A DNA stretch of 64,000 nt, taken from positions 1,396,170 through 1,460,169 of the forward strand of contig CAXAMN010021362.1 in NCBI GenBank assembly GCA_963970005.1, written 5' to 3'. The DNA is from Durusdinium trenchii. Lineage: Eukaryota; Sar; Dinophyceae; Suessiales; Symbiodiniaceae. The notes below the pieces were generated by a model. That model ran no database searches. It was not told the origin of the DNA and was given only the letters and a program-made list of their open reading frames with translations. A program made the translations under genes and the position numbers. Below, one piece after another: positions 10,165-21,196 of this stretch. Each line of letters begins with the position of its first letter. Position 1 is the stretch's first letter.

Positions 10165-12237
10165 GTTGATGTCGGGTGGCGTCAAAACCGGCGTTCTACT
10201 GCAACATACTGCAACTAAGAATCACTGGAACGGCTTTTGAGTCATAGCATTCAAGATCCTGCGATGATGACAGCATTCAGATGCGCAGTCAGAACCAACA
10301 CAGTGTTCACCACTTTTCACACGCATTCAATTCGATTGTGTTGGATTTCGGGAAGTTTTCCGTTCGGAGTTTCCCCTAAAACAGCCTGCACAGGCGGTCG
10401 TCGTCCTTCGTGATGAACGGGAAGTGCGAGCCCTTTTTTTCCGGCTGTGTGGTGCTTCCGCTGCACCACCTGTTAAAAAAAGGAGTAGAAGCCAGCCCGA
10501 AGCACTCTATAGGAATACAATTTAATGGAATTTAGTGGTCTACTCCGATAGTTGAGTCATGATATTGACGGAACAAGCATCTTCAGACTTTAGCTCATTC
10601 CTTCTGAATGGGCTTTCCAAGGCTTTGAGAATTGACCACCGCGACAGTAACCGCATCGTGGCCGTGGCGGGTGGTAGCTGGCGGTGGTAGCTGTGGCGTA
10701 CGCGGCTCCAGGGCGGTTGCAAGATGACGCCTCAGTGCTGGGAAGCCCTACATTGTTGCAGCATCCCAGCAAGGACCGAGGAAATCAATACTGTATATAA
10801 ATGTCAAATCTCATCTCTGCCAGGCAACTCTTCCTTTTAAAGGGAGAACCAGGAGGAGAAACAAAAGGGTTTTGGTACCAGGTGTTGATCGCGAACTCAG
10901 ATCTGTGTTGGTCGCGAACGCTTTTGCGACTACAAGACACGGGATCCCAAGGACTACACTCTTCATCAAGCTACGACTACAAGACACACAAGACTTCACG
11001 CACTACTTGAGGTCCCCCGCCCCCCCCGCGAGCTGTGCTACTACGATTAATTCAAGATCCCATCGAGCTTGCTCCACGATTTCCACTCTCCAGCTCTTGA
11101 GAATTTGGCACTTGAACAGTTGAAACAAATGAAGTCCCAGTCCATTCCAAAGGTCCAAGCGACCAGAAAAGCACCCCCAAAGCATGACTCGTTTTTGCCC
11201 ATGTCATCCAATGGACATTTTACATGAATCATATTCCATCGTCTCCATGGCATGGCTTTGAAACTTTGCAAAAAGGATCAAGCATGCCTCAACATGCTTT
11301 GTGTTTGCAGATGTCAGGCAATGGTTTCAGAATGATATATACCCCAAAGAGACCGAAGAGAGGAACCATCTGGACCCCCAAAAAGAGACCAGGGTCCGGA
11401 CCGTCTGGACCCCTACAGGACCGGTCTATGCCCTTGATCTTCTGGCAGACCAGCCTCGAAGGTGGGCGAGCCTCCGGTCAGACTGATGAGATGGCACCGG
11501 ACGAGTCGAACCGAACAGACGAACCGCCTGACATGGTCAACCTACCAGCGATCGTCCGGGGTCCGGGTGTCATGACCCACAGCCATGGCTGGTCGGGTAC
11601 GTTACGTTAGTACTGTTTGGGGTCTCTTCTGGTCACCGGTTTGATGAATACCAAGTTTCCCACCGGTCTCCCACCAGTCCCTCAATACAAAAACGCTTTA
11701 CATATGTTTACATCGTTGTTTATTCTATTTCAACGATGTTTGAAACCATGTCACGAAAGGTAGCTTCAGCTACCTGAGTTCAATTAGCTTTAGCTTCGGG
11801 GCAGGATCCTCCCACACGCCATGACTTCTTTAGCTTGCGAAAGGCGATTCTGTATGACCACTCCCTGCGGATCAACTCCGCCCTGGGACGGGTGAATGTT
11901 AATGTTCCTTCAGTTGTACTGGTACCGTGGCTTCGTGTGATTCGTGTCGAGCTTCTGCTCCCTCCTCGTCATTTGGCTGCTTTGGTGTGATTGGATTCGT
12001 ACGGAGCTTCTCAGCTGCTGCTTTGCTGCTGCTTCTGCTGCTGCTCTTCGAATCCCACGGATCTCTCTCTCTCTCTCTCCCTTCTCTCACCTCTTTGAAA
12101 GTTGAACTTAGTGACCTACCTTTCGTCCACCCCCTCCCACTCAAGTCCGTCGCAGCGCATTTCGCTCGCCACGCCCGGTGTGGCGAACGGAACCGAAACG
12201 CAGCGCCTTTCGTGCGCCCGGTGCGCGAAAGGTCCAG
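10165..12237. other. Non-coding stretch (intron-like)
   Basis: One or more exons for the 'DGV...FPWP...' segment are expected but none was recognised. A CT microsatellite lies at about 12060-12081. GC-rich sequence at 12150-12237 may be a 5' extension of the next exon. Confidence 0.35.
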
Positions 12238-12302
12238 GCGAGCGTGTGAGCCACCTTCGGACGGTGGACAACAGCGCGGGCTCCAGGCTCAACGAGACGG
12301 AG
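12238..12302 (+). CDS. Upf1-like helicase exon: DNSAGSRLNETE
   Basis: It encodes ERVSHLRTVDNSAGSRLNE and then TE, and ends in phase 0 at a GC donor (GCCCGA). Upf1-type helicases have '..G.S..N..EA..V..L' here, with the Asn and Glu flanking a conserved helix. The next exon (12580) begins AQQAVDL, giving NETE-AQQAVDLASAL. The acceptor is taken as GTCCAG; GTGTGAG at 12250 or a start upstream near 12185 is also open in frame. Confidence 0.55.
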
Positions 12303-12579
12303 GCCCGAAGTGGGATCTGTTTCGTTGGAAAATAGGAGGAAAGGAGTGCAGATGATGAAGATGATGATGAGGATAGGAAAGGAACAGATGATGAACAGAT
12401 GAGGAAGATGATGATGAAGGACTTTTTTGAGATTCGACTTTTCGTTCTGCGACTTCTTCCCTCGTTCTTCCCACGTCGCACGTCCCTGGGTTTTGGTTTC
12501 TTGAAAAGACCTTCACTGGGCTTGTTGTTCTTCGCTCATACAGCTCTTCTGCGCCGCATCGCTTGTTCCGGCCGGAGAG
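12303..12579. other. Intron with purine-rich GATGAT tract
   Basis: It starts with a GC donor and ends GGAGAG. Positions 12350-12420 are a GAT/GAA-rich tract. Confidence 0.45.
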
Positions 12580-12637
12580 GCACAGCAGGCCGTGGACCTG
12601 GCGAGTGCCTTGGCGTCCGCCTGCGGACCTGGCGTTG
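12580..12637 (+). CDS. Upf1-like helicase exon before motif IVa (VDLASAL...GVG)
   Basis: Acceptor CCGGAGAG, then AQQAVDLASALASACGPGVG, with the right edge near a GC donor at 12638. This fits '(E)A..V..L...L...G.....IGVITPY' of Upf1-type helicases, the helix and strand leading into motif IVa. GC3 is high. The expected TPY residues lie across the next junction. The exact 3' edge is uncertain by a few bases. Confidence 0.58.
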
Positions 12638-13701
12638 GCATCCTTTGTCGCTCAACGGAGAATGGTGGGAATGGAGGATGGGAATGGAGCTAGGGTGAGT
12701 GTCTTTTAGTATTACCATCATATAGTAGGGGTGGTCAAAGCCGATGGCTCGTTTTTGAGGCCAGGCCTGCAACGTAAGACAATCATCAATTTAAATAATG
12801 GATAATATGGGATAATATGGGATATAGCTTGGGTCTGTCCGAATTTACCTGTAACAGTCAGTAAACTATCACTATTGTTGAACAAGGCCTTTACTAACCA
12901 TCATCATCCAGTACTGCAGGTAATAGGAATGACCCAAGAAGCACCCAAGGCCTGGAATTCTTATTTTTTTTTCCCAAGCGCACTTGTGGCCTTGGCCATT
13001 GGATATGCTTGGATGGCGAGAACCAGACGACTTGGTGGCTTGGGTGGAAGTCGTCGGTTCTGCGCTGCAGAAAACAACAAATACAAAAGGATGAGCATGG
13101 AACGCGGAGGATGGTGTGTTTTCGTGGATGTGACATGGTGCCATGGGTGGAGAATCAACAACCCAGAGAAACTCATGAAGACCCTCGCTTGAACTTTCAA
13201 GCACACAACTCTTCCAACCCACACACACAGACACACACGCACACTTCAGTCAACCTCTTTCAAGCTTGCAGAGAAGCAACCTGACAATGGTCAACCCGGT
13301 CAACCTCCCATGCCCATCCATGCCCAAGTGTTTTCAGTCGCACGGTCTGGCAAATCTCTCATTCATTCCCTCAACCCTTCGATGGTGCTACATCCTACTT
13401 GTACCCGTCCTACCGGCTTGGACGCTCCTTAGTTGGTTGCAAGACCTTACCATCCCTCAATCTTTGACCCCAAACCCAATTTTTCGAGGTCTTCAACATT
13501 CTTCAACTCCTAAACAGTGGTCGTCTTCAGGTGCCTGTGCGGCACTAGCATCCTGGAGTAGATATGAGCCAATTTCAAACATGACCACATGTCCATTGTT
13601 TTCTTGGCATTTCCACCCTTGCGTGCCCTTCATTCCGAACAACTGGCCCGAGCTTGGTGTGGGGGCCTTTTTTCCGCTCCACGCCACGTACCACGCCCAA
13701 G
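12638..13701. other. Non-coding stretch (intron-like)
   Basis: No supported exon. A short CA-rich patch lies at 13216-13244. Confidence 0.4.
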
Positions 13702-13778
13702 GTTGGTACCGGGCGCAGGTCGCGCGTGTGGAGCAGCTGCTGCGGGAGAAGAGCCTCAGTCAGCTGCACGTGGGCAGC
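13702..13778 (+). CDS. Upf1-like helicase exon: YRAQVARVEQLLREK (motif IVa)
   Basis: The frame reads WYRAQVARVEQLLREKSLSQ, then LHVGS, and ends in phase 0 before GACACT, a GA donor. Helicases of this family have 'TPY..Q...L...L........V.VGSVD.FQG(R/S)E' here. The Trp where Pro is usual may come from taking the acceptor (CCCAAG at 13700-13701) a few bases too early. The next exon (14640) starts VATAQGSE in phase 0, so the junction reads HVGS-VATAQGSEWDY. Confidence 0.62.
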
Positions 13779-13849
13779 GACACTCGGCGTGGCGGTGTGG
13801 ATGGAAAATCATGGAGAGTAGACCTACTCAATATACTAACCTACTCATA

Positions 13850-13934
13850 CCAGGACCCTCCAAGGGGTGCCCTGTCTGGAAGCCTATAGGTAGTGTGGAG
13901 TAGTCCATTGGACACCCCGACAGGAGGGTCCTGG
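13850..13934. repeat. Foldback element, GACCCTCC/GGAGGGTC arms
   Basis: CCAGGACCCTCC at 13850-13861 is the exact reverse complement of 13923-13934; inside these, GGGGTGCCCTGTC faces GACACCCC imperfectly. Phrases like 'GTAGTCCAxxxGGACACCC.GACAGGA' recur at 42607, 43099 and 53235-53310, so this belongs to a dispersed foldback family. It lies in a helicase-gene intron. Confidence 0.7.
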
Positions 13935-14639
13935 TAGACTGGCATATCATATGACTCAGACTCACGTGCGCATCACGGGTGTGCTGGTAGTCCAGTTCCT
14001 CAATGCTACTCCTGGGCGTGCCAGGTTTGCCAGGTTTGTTCAGACAAACGCGTTTGACAAACGCGCTTCCTACCTCTTTTGTTTGCTACACGTTTCCTTT
14101 TATCACAATAGGAGTAAGTCTAAACCCAACCCTTCCAAGGGATGGGTCTCACATGTGCCAGAGGGGCGTTGTGAAATACCGTGGCCACAACTGCCAGAAA
14201 ATGGTGCTGGCCAGCTTGACTGAATCCTTTCTTAAACATGTACAATGTACGCAATGGATGCTTTTAAGGTGTCTCAGTTTGCATCAGGACACTTCACAAC
14301 TCTCTTGAATTAAACGTGCATTTGATGATTCCCAACCGCCTCCCCGTCCAACCTGAGTGGCGTTTTTCCTTGTGGTTTCACCTATCGCGCCTCATACATA
14401 CCATCCAACCCAAGGCGACCAACTCGTAAGGGCGCGAACGTGGGTTCGGCTCGGCTCCAAGCTCGGAAGCTTGGGGGCCGTTTCCTTCGATGTGACTGTG
14501 AGTCAGGTTTGACCCGAAACCCTGGTTTTGACCATGGAAATGCACAGAATAGACATGACTAGATACTAGGGAGGGCAGCCTACCGTCAACTGGGCCACCG
14601 AATCCGTCATTTCAACGTCACTGCCACGTGTCATTTCAG

Positions 14640-14692
14640 GTAGCGACGGCCCAGGGCAGCGAGTGGGACTACGTGATTCTCAGCACCGTGAG
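14640..14692 (+). CDS. Upf1-like helicase exon: motif V (AQGSEWDYVILSTVR)
   Basis: A canonical acceptor CATTTCAG and a donor AG/GTGGGC bound a 53-nt exon reading VATAQGSEWDYVILSTVR. This is motif V of SF1B helicases, normally 'V.SVDAFQGRE.D.VILS.VR'; Gln-Gly and Glu contact ATP and RNA. Here Asp is replaced by Thr before the AQG, and 'GSE' replaces 'GRE'. Very high coding signal. A short exon should follow before the one at 15905, because the usual 8-15 residue linker between motifs V and VI is missing. Confidence 0.75.
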
Positions 14693-15904
14693 GTGGGCGA
14701 CGTTCGAGCGAGCCGAAACACCCCAGCGGCCAAGCAATTTGGAGGGGCCTACAAACTAGTAGCTTCTTGTTACTACTAGTAAGGCACCTGTTACTACTAG
14801 CGTGGCACTTGTTACTACTAGCTTCTTGTTTCTCAAGGAAGTGTCTTGGTTGAGATTTCAAGTCGAGGGGCGGGGCGAGTTGCGTGCGTGGAGATGGAGT
14901 GTTCTCAAAAGTTGGTGCATCGTTGGCCTTTTGCTATTGGTTGGTTGATTTATAGAGGGGATGCCCTCAATTGCACAACCAATAGGTGTATATGGTGCCA
15001 AACCGACCCCTCTATTTTTCCCCATTGTGGACATCATTGATCAAGCGTCCCTTTTTGACCAATCCATCACATTTACCGATCGCAGTTGAAGATGCGAGGA
15101 AGCAACAACATGAGGAAGCAAATGTTGTTTTTTCCCTTATGGTTCTTGATTTTCTTGGACGAAACCAGAATGAACAGCTCGCATGCAGAATGTTGTTTCT
15201 CTTTCCCTCCATATCTCTCTCGCTCTCTCGCCCTCTCTCTCTCTCTCTACGGTTGTTTGCTTTGATGATCGGATGGATGTGACTGCCCAGTCTGCACATG
15301 TCTGCACTTTTTTTTCTCCCCAGCCGCCAGGAGAGGTGGCGCTTCCATGCAGGGACGTTTAGGCGCCAGACTGTTTCAACCAGATGGGATGGGAAGTCAA
15401 AAGAATGGTGTTGAAGACATTTGAGTTTTCTTCCCTTTGATGTGGTGTGATTTTGTTGTTTGCTGCATGTCATTTGAGTTGGCCTGGGCAGCTTACTTGC
15501 TTATCTCGTCATCAGGTTGAAAGTTTCTTTCATCCCAAGAGTCTTGTGGATCTGAACCATCTACTACAAGTTGCTTCGGGCCATTGAACATCCTAGTTGT
15601 GAGGGTCAAGAGTCGTGTCTTGCCCTGGTAGCTGGCTCGAAACAGGGATCAAGATGGGATCAATCAATGTCTAAGTGAACAATGGCCATTGTCAAGTCTC
15701 CAAAATTAGGGTTCTTCCCACGCCAATTTAATTCACGTCTTCCTTCCGAATCAATTCTTCACTGGAATCCCCCTCCCCATTTCTTGATTAATAACTACCC
15801 TGACTACTCCACAAGAAAGATCCCAAACGGTCACCCTGACCTCCATCACCTCCTCCCCCACGCTCCAACACCACACCACCGCACCGCTTGGTCCTGGCAA
15901 CCAG
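14693..15904. other. Intron-like stretch
   Basis: It contains a repeat cluster (14755-14831) and a CT microsatellite (about 15210-15252). A possible micro-exon after CTCCCCAG at about 15325 cannot be confirmed. Confidence 0.4.
14755..14831. repeat. CTAGTAGTAACAAG-family repeat, reverse orientation
   Basis: Four units of the type ACTAGTAGCTTCTTGTTACT and CTAGTAAGGCACCTGTT in the reverse sense. Confidence 0.8.
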
Positions 15905-15988
15905 GGATCCTCGCGGACGGTCACATCCTCAACGTGGCGCTGACCCGCGCCCGGCGCGGGCTGGTGGTCTTGGGGGATTCCGCCACGT
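15905..15988 (+). CDS. Upf1-like helicase exon: motif VI (NVALTRARRGL)
   Basis: After acceptor GCAACCAG the frame reads ILADGHILNVALTRARRGLV, then VLGDSAT, ending near a GC donor at 15989. 'RLNVALTRARRGLV(V/I)LG' is motif VI of Upf1-like helicases; the arginines contact the ATP gamma-phosphate. This signature is specific to the family and fixes strand and identity. 'DGHI' stands where 'DPRR' is usual. GC3 is close to 90%. Confidence 0.78.
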
Positions 15989-18900
15989 GCCTCGGAAGCG
16001 AAGCACCAAAACGAGCCCGGCCGCGCAAGAAAGGGTGAAACGTTGAGGCAAAAGGTACAGAGATGAATGTTTTTTTTTTTTTTCAGAAGAAGTGCAGCTG
16101 ATTCACATGGTTGAAATATACTTACTTTCTCGTGTCTGTCTTTAGTGTCGATGAGATGAGCCAAAATTGGCTAGTTTGGTAAACAGACGCGGTCACAGCA
16201 CTGAGACAAGTGGGTATCCTCTCTAAAATCACAGGGGTCATGGTATCCCCTAAAACGTTTTATGGTCCCTGGCCAGGGGGGCGTGGGGGTTGGATTTTAT
16301 AGAGGAAAGCTGCTTGTATCAAGAAACGGACCCGTTGCGCGGAATTGTTTTTATGTGTTTCTGGTCACTGCTCAGGCACATGGTGGCCTGAGGTTGAATG
16401 ATTTTATAGAGACCTATCTGGGGAAAGGCCTGAGCACTTTATGCTCCCCAGGGGGTGTCCACCACCATTTCATATCTATAAAATCACTGTCAAGACCCCC
16501 CCCATATAATATCCACAGAGATCAAATTGGTGTGTTGTATTCCGCTCCGCTATTGTGACCAACTGGAGATGGTTGGAATTGTATCGAGCAAAACATGTTC
16601 CGAGCTGAACGACTTCGGAGGGAGTGACTGTGACTGTCAGGGTCAAAAGGGGTCATCCAGTTCTTCCCCTTTGGCAAGGGGGGCGGTCACTGGGAGCTGG
16701 AAGGCAGATCCCGGGAACACTTTGGGCCATGTGGGGCCGAAATAGCTGGGCGTGAAAGCACCCAGCTCCAGCCTTTGGACCCCTTTTGGTGAGGTAGAAA
16801 CCCCAAAGTCACCGGCACCACAGAAATCTACAGACGGACACACCCACACCAAGCAAGAGAGAGAGAGAGAGAGAGCGAGCGAGAGAAGGTACAGATGTAG
16901 TGGCACAACTTGCAGATTCAATGAACACGTCAATGCCTTTCTGGGAGTCTTCAATGACTAGCCTGATGGCCTTCCTTCGAGAGATCTCGGGATCTCGCCG
17001 TTGGATCAGTCGTTGAGCTTTCCACTGGAGGCTTTCCACTGATCCCAACTGGAAGGCCTTCTTGGATCATTGCCGCCAGCAGGTGTCTTGACGGACCGAC
17101 CGGAATCCGTGCCGGAAACCGGCGGATGCGGTCTTCGTTTGTGGATGGATTCCATATGGATCAATTGCGTTTCACCTATGTGGGGAACATTTGGGAACGT
17201 CCCCTCGTCAAATCCAGATGGACTGTTCGGTCAGGTTCGGCTCGAGAGAATGGATCGAACGGATGCAGAGTTGGAGGGAAACGTGGATCGAATGAGAGTC
17301 TCGCCTTCCGTTCGCGTTCTCCTCCGTTTGACCATTCACAGAAGTTCAGTGGAGCTGGTTCTGGTCGGACTAGAACTTTTGGCAAAGCAATGGTTATGTG
17401 GTAAAGGCTGTTCTTATGTGTATATATATATATTATACATAATGGTTGGAATCCTAGGTTTTGCCTGGGCAAAAATCAGGGAAGATATAGACCCTTTGCC
17501 AGAAAATTCCTTGAGGAGCCGGCTTGTTGCCTTGCTACATTTGGCTTTGCTTCGTGCTTTTGCTTTGCGGCCACAGCTTGATTTGTATTTCTTCTTCCGT
17601 CTTGTGTCCTGCAAGGATGTGCTGGTCGACAGAGTCTTGGTGGAGGAATTGTGTGTGCCGATCTTCGTTGGTCGATGTTTTTTTTACGGTTTTTACCAGG
17701 TCAGACCTAAACCATGATCACCAAAAGACCGTCCGTGTGAGATTTTCTCTGAAACGCACGGATTGGATAACCTGGAAACCTCAAATTGGTTGTTTCCACG
17801 GTCCCAACCACTTGGATCACTTGTTCTGCAAAGGATCTCAAGCAAGACATGCATATACAATGACTACAGCCTGGAAACTTCCCAACCAAAAACAAATGGA
17901 TGTTCCCCCCAGTCCCAGCCAGTTCCTGTGTAAAGGATCTCATCCCCTGTGCACATTTTGGCCTAGGGCTTAAGTTTCCTAAAAATTCTAGAAACCAAAT
18001 AAACAGTGCGAGCGCTTCTTCGTTCGGAAGCTCCGTTTTCGGGAGCGAAGAAGCGTGAGCTATCCACACTAGTAGCGTACACACGTATGGTACGAACGCT
18101 ACGGGAGGGGGGGGAGCGGGCGAATTTGTAAAACACATCTAGTTGAGACGGGGTTTCCAGGCTCTCTTTTTTTGGTTTGGTTTGGTGGGCTTGATGGGTG
18201 GAAGGAGTGGAAGCCGATCAGCATTGACGTCCTATCCGATGAGGTGTGGAAACGGGGAAAGGACTGCTTTAAACACTACCATAGTACTTGGTTAGGAGTC
18301 CTTTCCACATTTCCACCCAGCTATAAAACACAGGGGGGGCTTTAACGCTACGTGGACTACAGAAAGACACACACAGACACACACACACACAGGGGGAGTT
18401 CCACTCAGCTATCCAGCTATCCATGTCCATGCTGGATAGACTTAGAAGGTTACAAAGACTTATAAAGATATTTCTTGTTTAAACCAGTGCACTGCGCAGC
18501 ACTGGAACGCATGTCTCAGGAGGGTTGCATTCTTTGGTATCCGACCGAGATGTATGGAGGCTATGTTCCTCAAGAACCACAGACACGATACTCCTCCCAG
18601 GGGTCTGTGTTCTGAAGTCTTCTTAATGGGGTGAAAAGAGGGATCTAAAGAGTGCGGTTTGTTTCATGAATCTGGAGCCACTCAGAAGAATGGGCCAAGA
18701 CATACAAGGCACGAGATGTTCTGTGGGAGAAGCGTTTCAGTGGAAGTTTCCCTCCAAAAGAAGGAACCCTGGGAGAGATAGACGTGGATTCGCAAGTGGC
18801 TATGTGAGCTGAGCTACATATATATATATATATGTATATTCTTCCTTAGCTGGTGCGCTTGTGCCAGTGATGGCAAGGGTGTTTCATTGTGGGCTGTTTG

Positions 18901-19170
18901 GGGTAGATGTGGGTTGACCAAAACGAAGCACCGGCGGCAAGCGGAAGCGGCTGGAACCTCTGCTTCACCACGAAACGCCCAAAGACAAAACAGAGTCAGC
19001 CGCGCTCTTCTCCAACAACATCAATGCATGCCCCCCCCAAACTCTTCAACTTTTGAACCATTCCAATCAAACAACATTTCTCATCATCACAGAACGATCT
19101 CCAAATGCCTTGAAACGGATTGATGCATCACTACATGTGTCCTCCCCAGCTTTTCTCTCCACTTTTTCAG
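15989..19170. other. Long intron-like stretch with microsatellites and hairpins
   Basis: It contains a GA microsatellite (about 16856-16886), TA repeats (about 17419-17437 and 18816-18834), a CA repeat (about 18367-18391) and two hairpins at 18013-18103. A 215-codon open frame at 17070-17717 reads through the TA repeat and is rejected. No exon is supported. Confidence 0.4.
18013..18103. repeat. Two adjacent short hairpins
   Basis: CGCTTCTTCG (18013-18022) pairs with CGAAGAAGCG (18046-18055). Just downstream GTAGCGT (18073-18079) pairs with ACGCTAC (18097-18103), extended by an imperfect GTAC. Followed by a G-rich tract. Confidence 0.6.
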
Positions 19171-19244
19171 GTGTGCCACGGCTCACCAGCGACGAGGCGC
19201 TGTGGTCGGACGCTTGGCAGCGTGCGCTGGTGCCGGGCTTCAAG
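19171..19244 (+). CDS. Probable C-terminal helicase exon (SDEALWSDAWQRAL)
   Basis: A strong acceptor (ACTTTTTCAG) and donor AAG/GTGCGC bound a frame reading VPRLTSDEALWSDAWQRALV, then PGFK. In this helicase family motif VI is followed by 'LGN..TL..D..W...(L/I)', so 'RLTSDEALWSDAWQ' fits the expected tail. GC3 is high. Whether the protein ends soon after or continues is not seen; the GC-rich reading continues past the donor to about 19300. Confidence 0.5.
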
Positions 19245-19354
19245 GTGCGCCGCGGAAAAAGTCCCGCCGATCGGCGCCGCGCGGTGCCCGCCGGGGTCTG
19301 CTTTGAGAGTGAAACATGGGTTAGGTTAGGTGCGTTTGAGGTGAAACATGAGTG

Positions 19355-19435
19355 AAACAAGAAGCTATTAGTAACAAGTGCCACGCTAGTAGTAACAAGT
19401 GCCTTACTAGTAGTAACAAGAAGCTATTAATTTAC
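19355..19435. repeat. CTAGTAGTAACAAG-family repeat, forward orientation
   Basis: Units AACAAGAAGCTATTAGTAAC and AACAAGTGCCTTACTAGTAG in tandem. Confidence 0.8.
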
Positions 19436-19792
19436 TTTAAACTTAATTCTAATAGCTTCTTTGAGGTGAAACATGAGTGAGTTTTGAGGCAGTTAGTTGG
19501 GGGAGAATGTTGTTGTTGAGTGCTTAACGTCTTCCCCGACTGGAATGAGGGCATGAGAATGTTGACTTGCAGTCCACCTCAGCCCATATGCACGCATGGA
19601 CATGTTTGGAAAATACTTGGTTTTGCTTAGGTGTTTTTTTTGTTTCCCCCTATGGTAAATCCCCTTTGCTTAGGGGAATATGTTTTACTTTTCCCGATTC
19701 CTCAAGCAGGGCTCCAAGAAGATGATGTGCTTCTATGTGTGATGGCGCACCCTCCAAGGATGGGGTGCCCTTGGTGGACTTTGAAAAATGAG

Positions 19793-19905
19793 ACTTGTTA
19801 CTACTAGTAAGGCACTTGTTACTACTAGCGTGGCACTTGTNNNNNNNNNNGCACTTGTTACTAATAGCTTCTTGTTACTACTAGTAAGGCACTTGTTGCT
19901 ACTGC
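19793..19905. repeat. CTAGTAGTAACAAG-family repeat, reverse orientation, across a gap
   Basis: TTGTTACTACTAGTAAGGCA-type units run up to, and resume after, the N run at 19841-19850. The repeat probably caused the assembly break. Confidence 0.8.
19841..19850. other. Assembly gap (10 N)
   Basis: Ten undetermined bases within a tandem repeat cluster. Confidence 0.99.
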
Positions 19906-20245
19906 TTTGATGAGCAATTCGTGTCCAAGAAACGAGATGGTTGAGATATGAGGGTAGCATGGTTGCAGACCACTTCAGACATGTTGAGACATAGCAGCTG
20001 CCCTGGAAAACGTCGGAGATTAATTTCGCAGTCTCTCCCTCAAGTGGTCTTCAGAACATCAGAAGCAGGTCACCTCAATATGTGAGAAACTCAAAAGACG
20101 TTGCCATTCAGAAGTGGCCATCAGCCCAGTGCCAACTTAACTTTTCATCACGAAAGCTAGCGAAGCTAGCTGGAGTTACTCTTGCGATAGCAAGGTTTCT
20201 TTCGACCGGGTGCAAATCCTAACCCCTGATTATTCAGGTCGAAGA

Positions 20246-20610
20246 CCCCCCCCCCCCCCCCCCCCCCCCTCTCCCCACCCCCCCGACCCCCGCCTCCCCC
20301 CCCCCGCTCTCCTCCTCCTTGTCTTCCTCCCATCTTCCCTCCCTCCCTCCTCCCTCCTCCCTCTTCGCAAGTTCGACTCCGTCCTGTCGTCGCTCTTTGG
20401 CATGCGGTTAGCGTTGCGTATCTTGCGGCCGCACTCGCTCACTCTCACTCTCACTCTCTCACTGTCTCACTGTCTCACTGTCTCTCTCATCTCTCTCATC
20501 TCTCTCATCTCTTTCTCATCTCTCTCATCTCTCTCATCTCTCTCTCCTCTCTCTCTCTCTCTCCTCTCTGTCTCTCGTCTTTCCGTCTCTCTTCTCTCTC
20601 TTCTCTCGCA
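20246..20610. repeat. Pyrimidine tract (C24, then CT/CTC microsatellite) ending at a splice acceptor
   Basis: A run of 24 C (20246-20269) leads into C/T-only and CTC-rich sequence, then TCTC and ACTCTC repeats, ending TTCTCTCGCAG at 20611. The strand bias is extreme: purines are scarce for over 300 bases apart from a short normal patch at about 20365-20435. Confidence 0.85.
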
Positions 20611-20903
20611 GGAGGATCCGGGCAAAGAGCCACATATAAAGGACTCTTCACCCCTGCCTCCAAAAAGAGCGCCGTGTTTTTTCCTACCTCGCTGCCCTCC
20701 ACTTTCCCATTCTGGAGCGCTAGCTTTCGCCCCCCCCTTGGCCTCAAGTAGTTTTGGGTCTCTAAGATGCTCACATCATTTCCCCTGACTCATTTTACTC
20801 CAGCCTGGAAATTAGTCCACTAGTAGCTCCTGGCGCTGCTGGGAACATGGGCATTACTACTAAGAGCCTCATTGACTCATTGCTACCAGTGATCCGAACG
20901 CAG

Positions 20904-20966
20904 CTTCACGCCCGAAGGCCCACGCCGCCCTTCCTCCTCGGCCGCGCCCCCAAGCTCCGATGGGCC
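20904..20966 (+). CDS. Coding-like exon, unassigned (RRPTPPFLLGRAPKLRWA)
   Basis: Acceptor GAACGCAG and donor GCC/GTTGCA enclose exactly 21 codons, LHARRPTPPFLLGRAPKLRW plus A, with GC-rich third positions. No domain is recognised. It is 135 bp upstream of the first exon of the PELNG domain and could be the preceding part of the same protein. Confidence 0.35.
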
Positions 20967-21101
20967 GTTGCATACCCACTGGGCCGAACATCCAATGATT
21001 GGTCCCCTTTCCCAACAGATTGGTCACCCCAGTAGCGGAAGTGGACGTGGACTTCCCGCAGACTTGGGTATTCGACTTGTGCGTAGGTGGAGCTCTGTCA
21101 G

Positions 21102-21196
21102 CTGCAAAGCCAACCGGAGCTCAATGGGAAGATCGGCGCCTCGGTCGTGGCGGGTCCGAACGTGAAGGATGTTCGCCTGGGATTGGCCACTACGGA
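21102..21196 (+). CDS. Exon of PELNG/KPENL-domain protein, copy 1, first part
   Basis: Acceptor CTGTCAG and a textbook donor GA/GTGAGT enclose LQSQPELNGKIGASVVAGPN then VKDVRLGLATT. 'L.S.PELNG..G.VV' followed by 'GRW.V' and 'LKPENL' is a small SH3-like unit that I recall from many dinoflagellate predicted proteins, often with ankyrin or MYND domains; I cannot name a database family. The next pieces are at 22865 and 23335. A second copy starts at 32147. Function unknown, possibly protein-protein contact. Confidence 0.5.

Larger units (their letters stand above)
19245..20903. other. Non-coding stretch with repeats, an assembly gap and a pyrimidine tract
   Basis: It holds two clusters of the CTAGTAGTAACAAG family (19355-19435 and 19793-19905), a 10-N gap (19841-19850) and a long pyrimidine tract (20246-20610). 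A short GC-rich piece after the tract (20612-20640, EDPGKEPHIKD) follows a perfect acceptor and may be an exon. Confidence 0.45.

Noticed and set aside
15320-15345. A 12-nt micro-exon after CTCCCCAG to link helicase motifs V and VI
   Set aside because: The splice context is good, but using it would change the conserved Arg of STVR, and nothing else supports it.
17070-17717. 215-codon plus-strand open frame
   Set aside because: It reads through a TA repeat (SYVYIYILYIMV) and has no domain or splice support.
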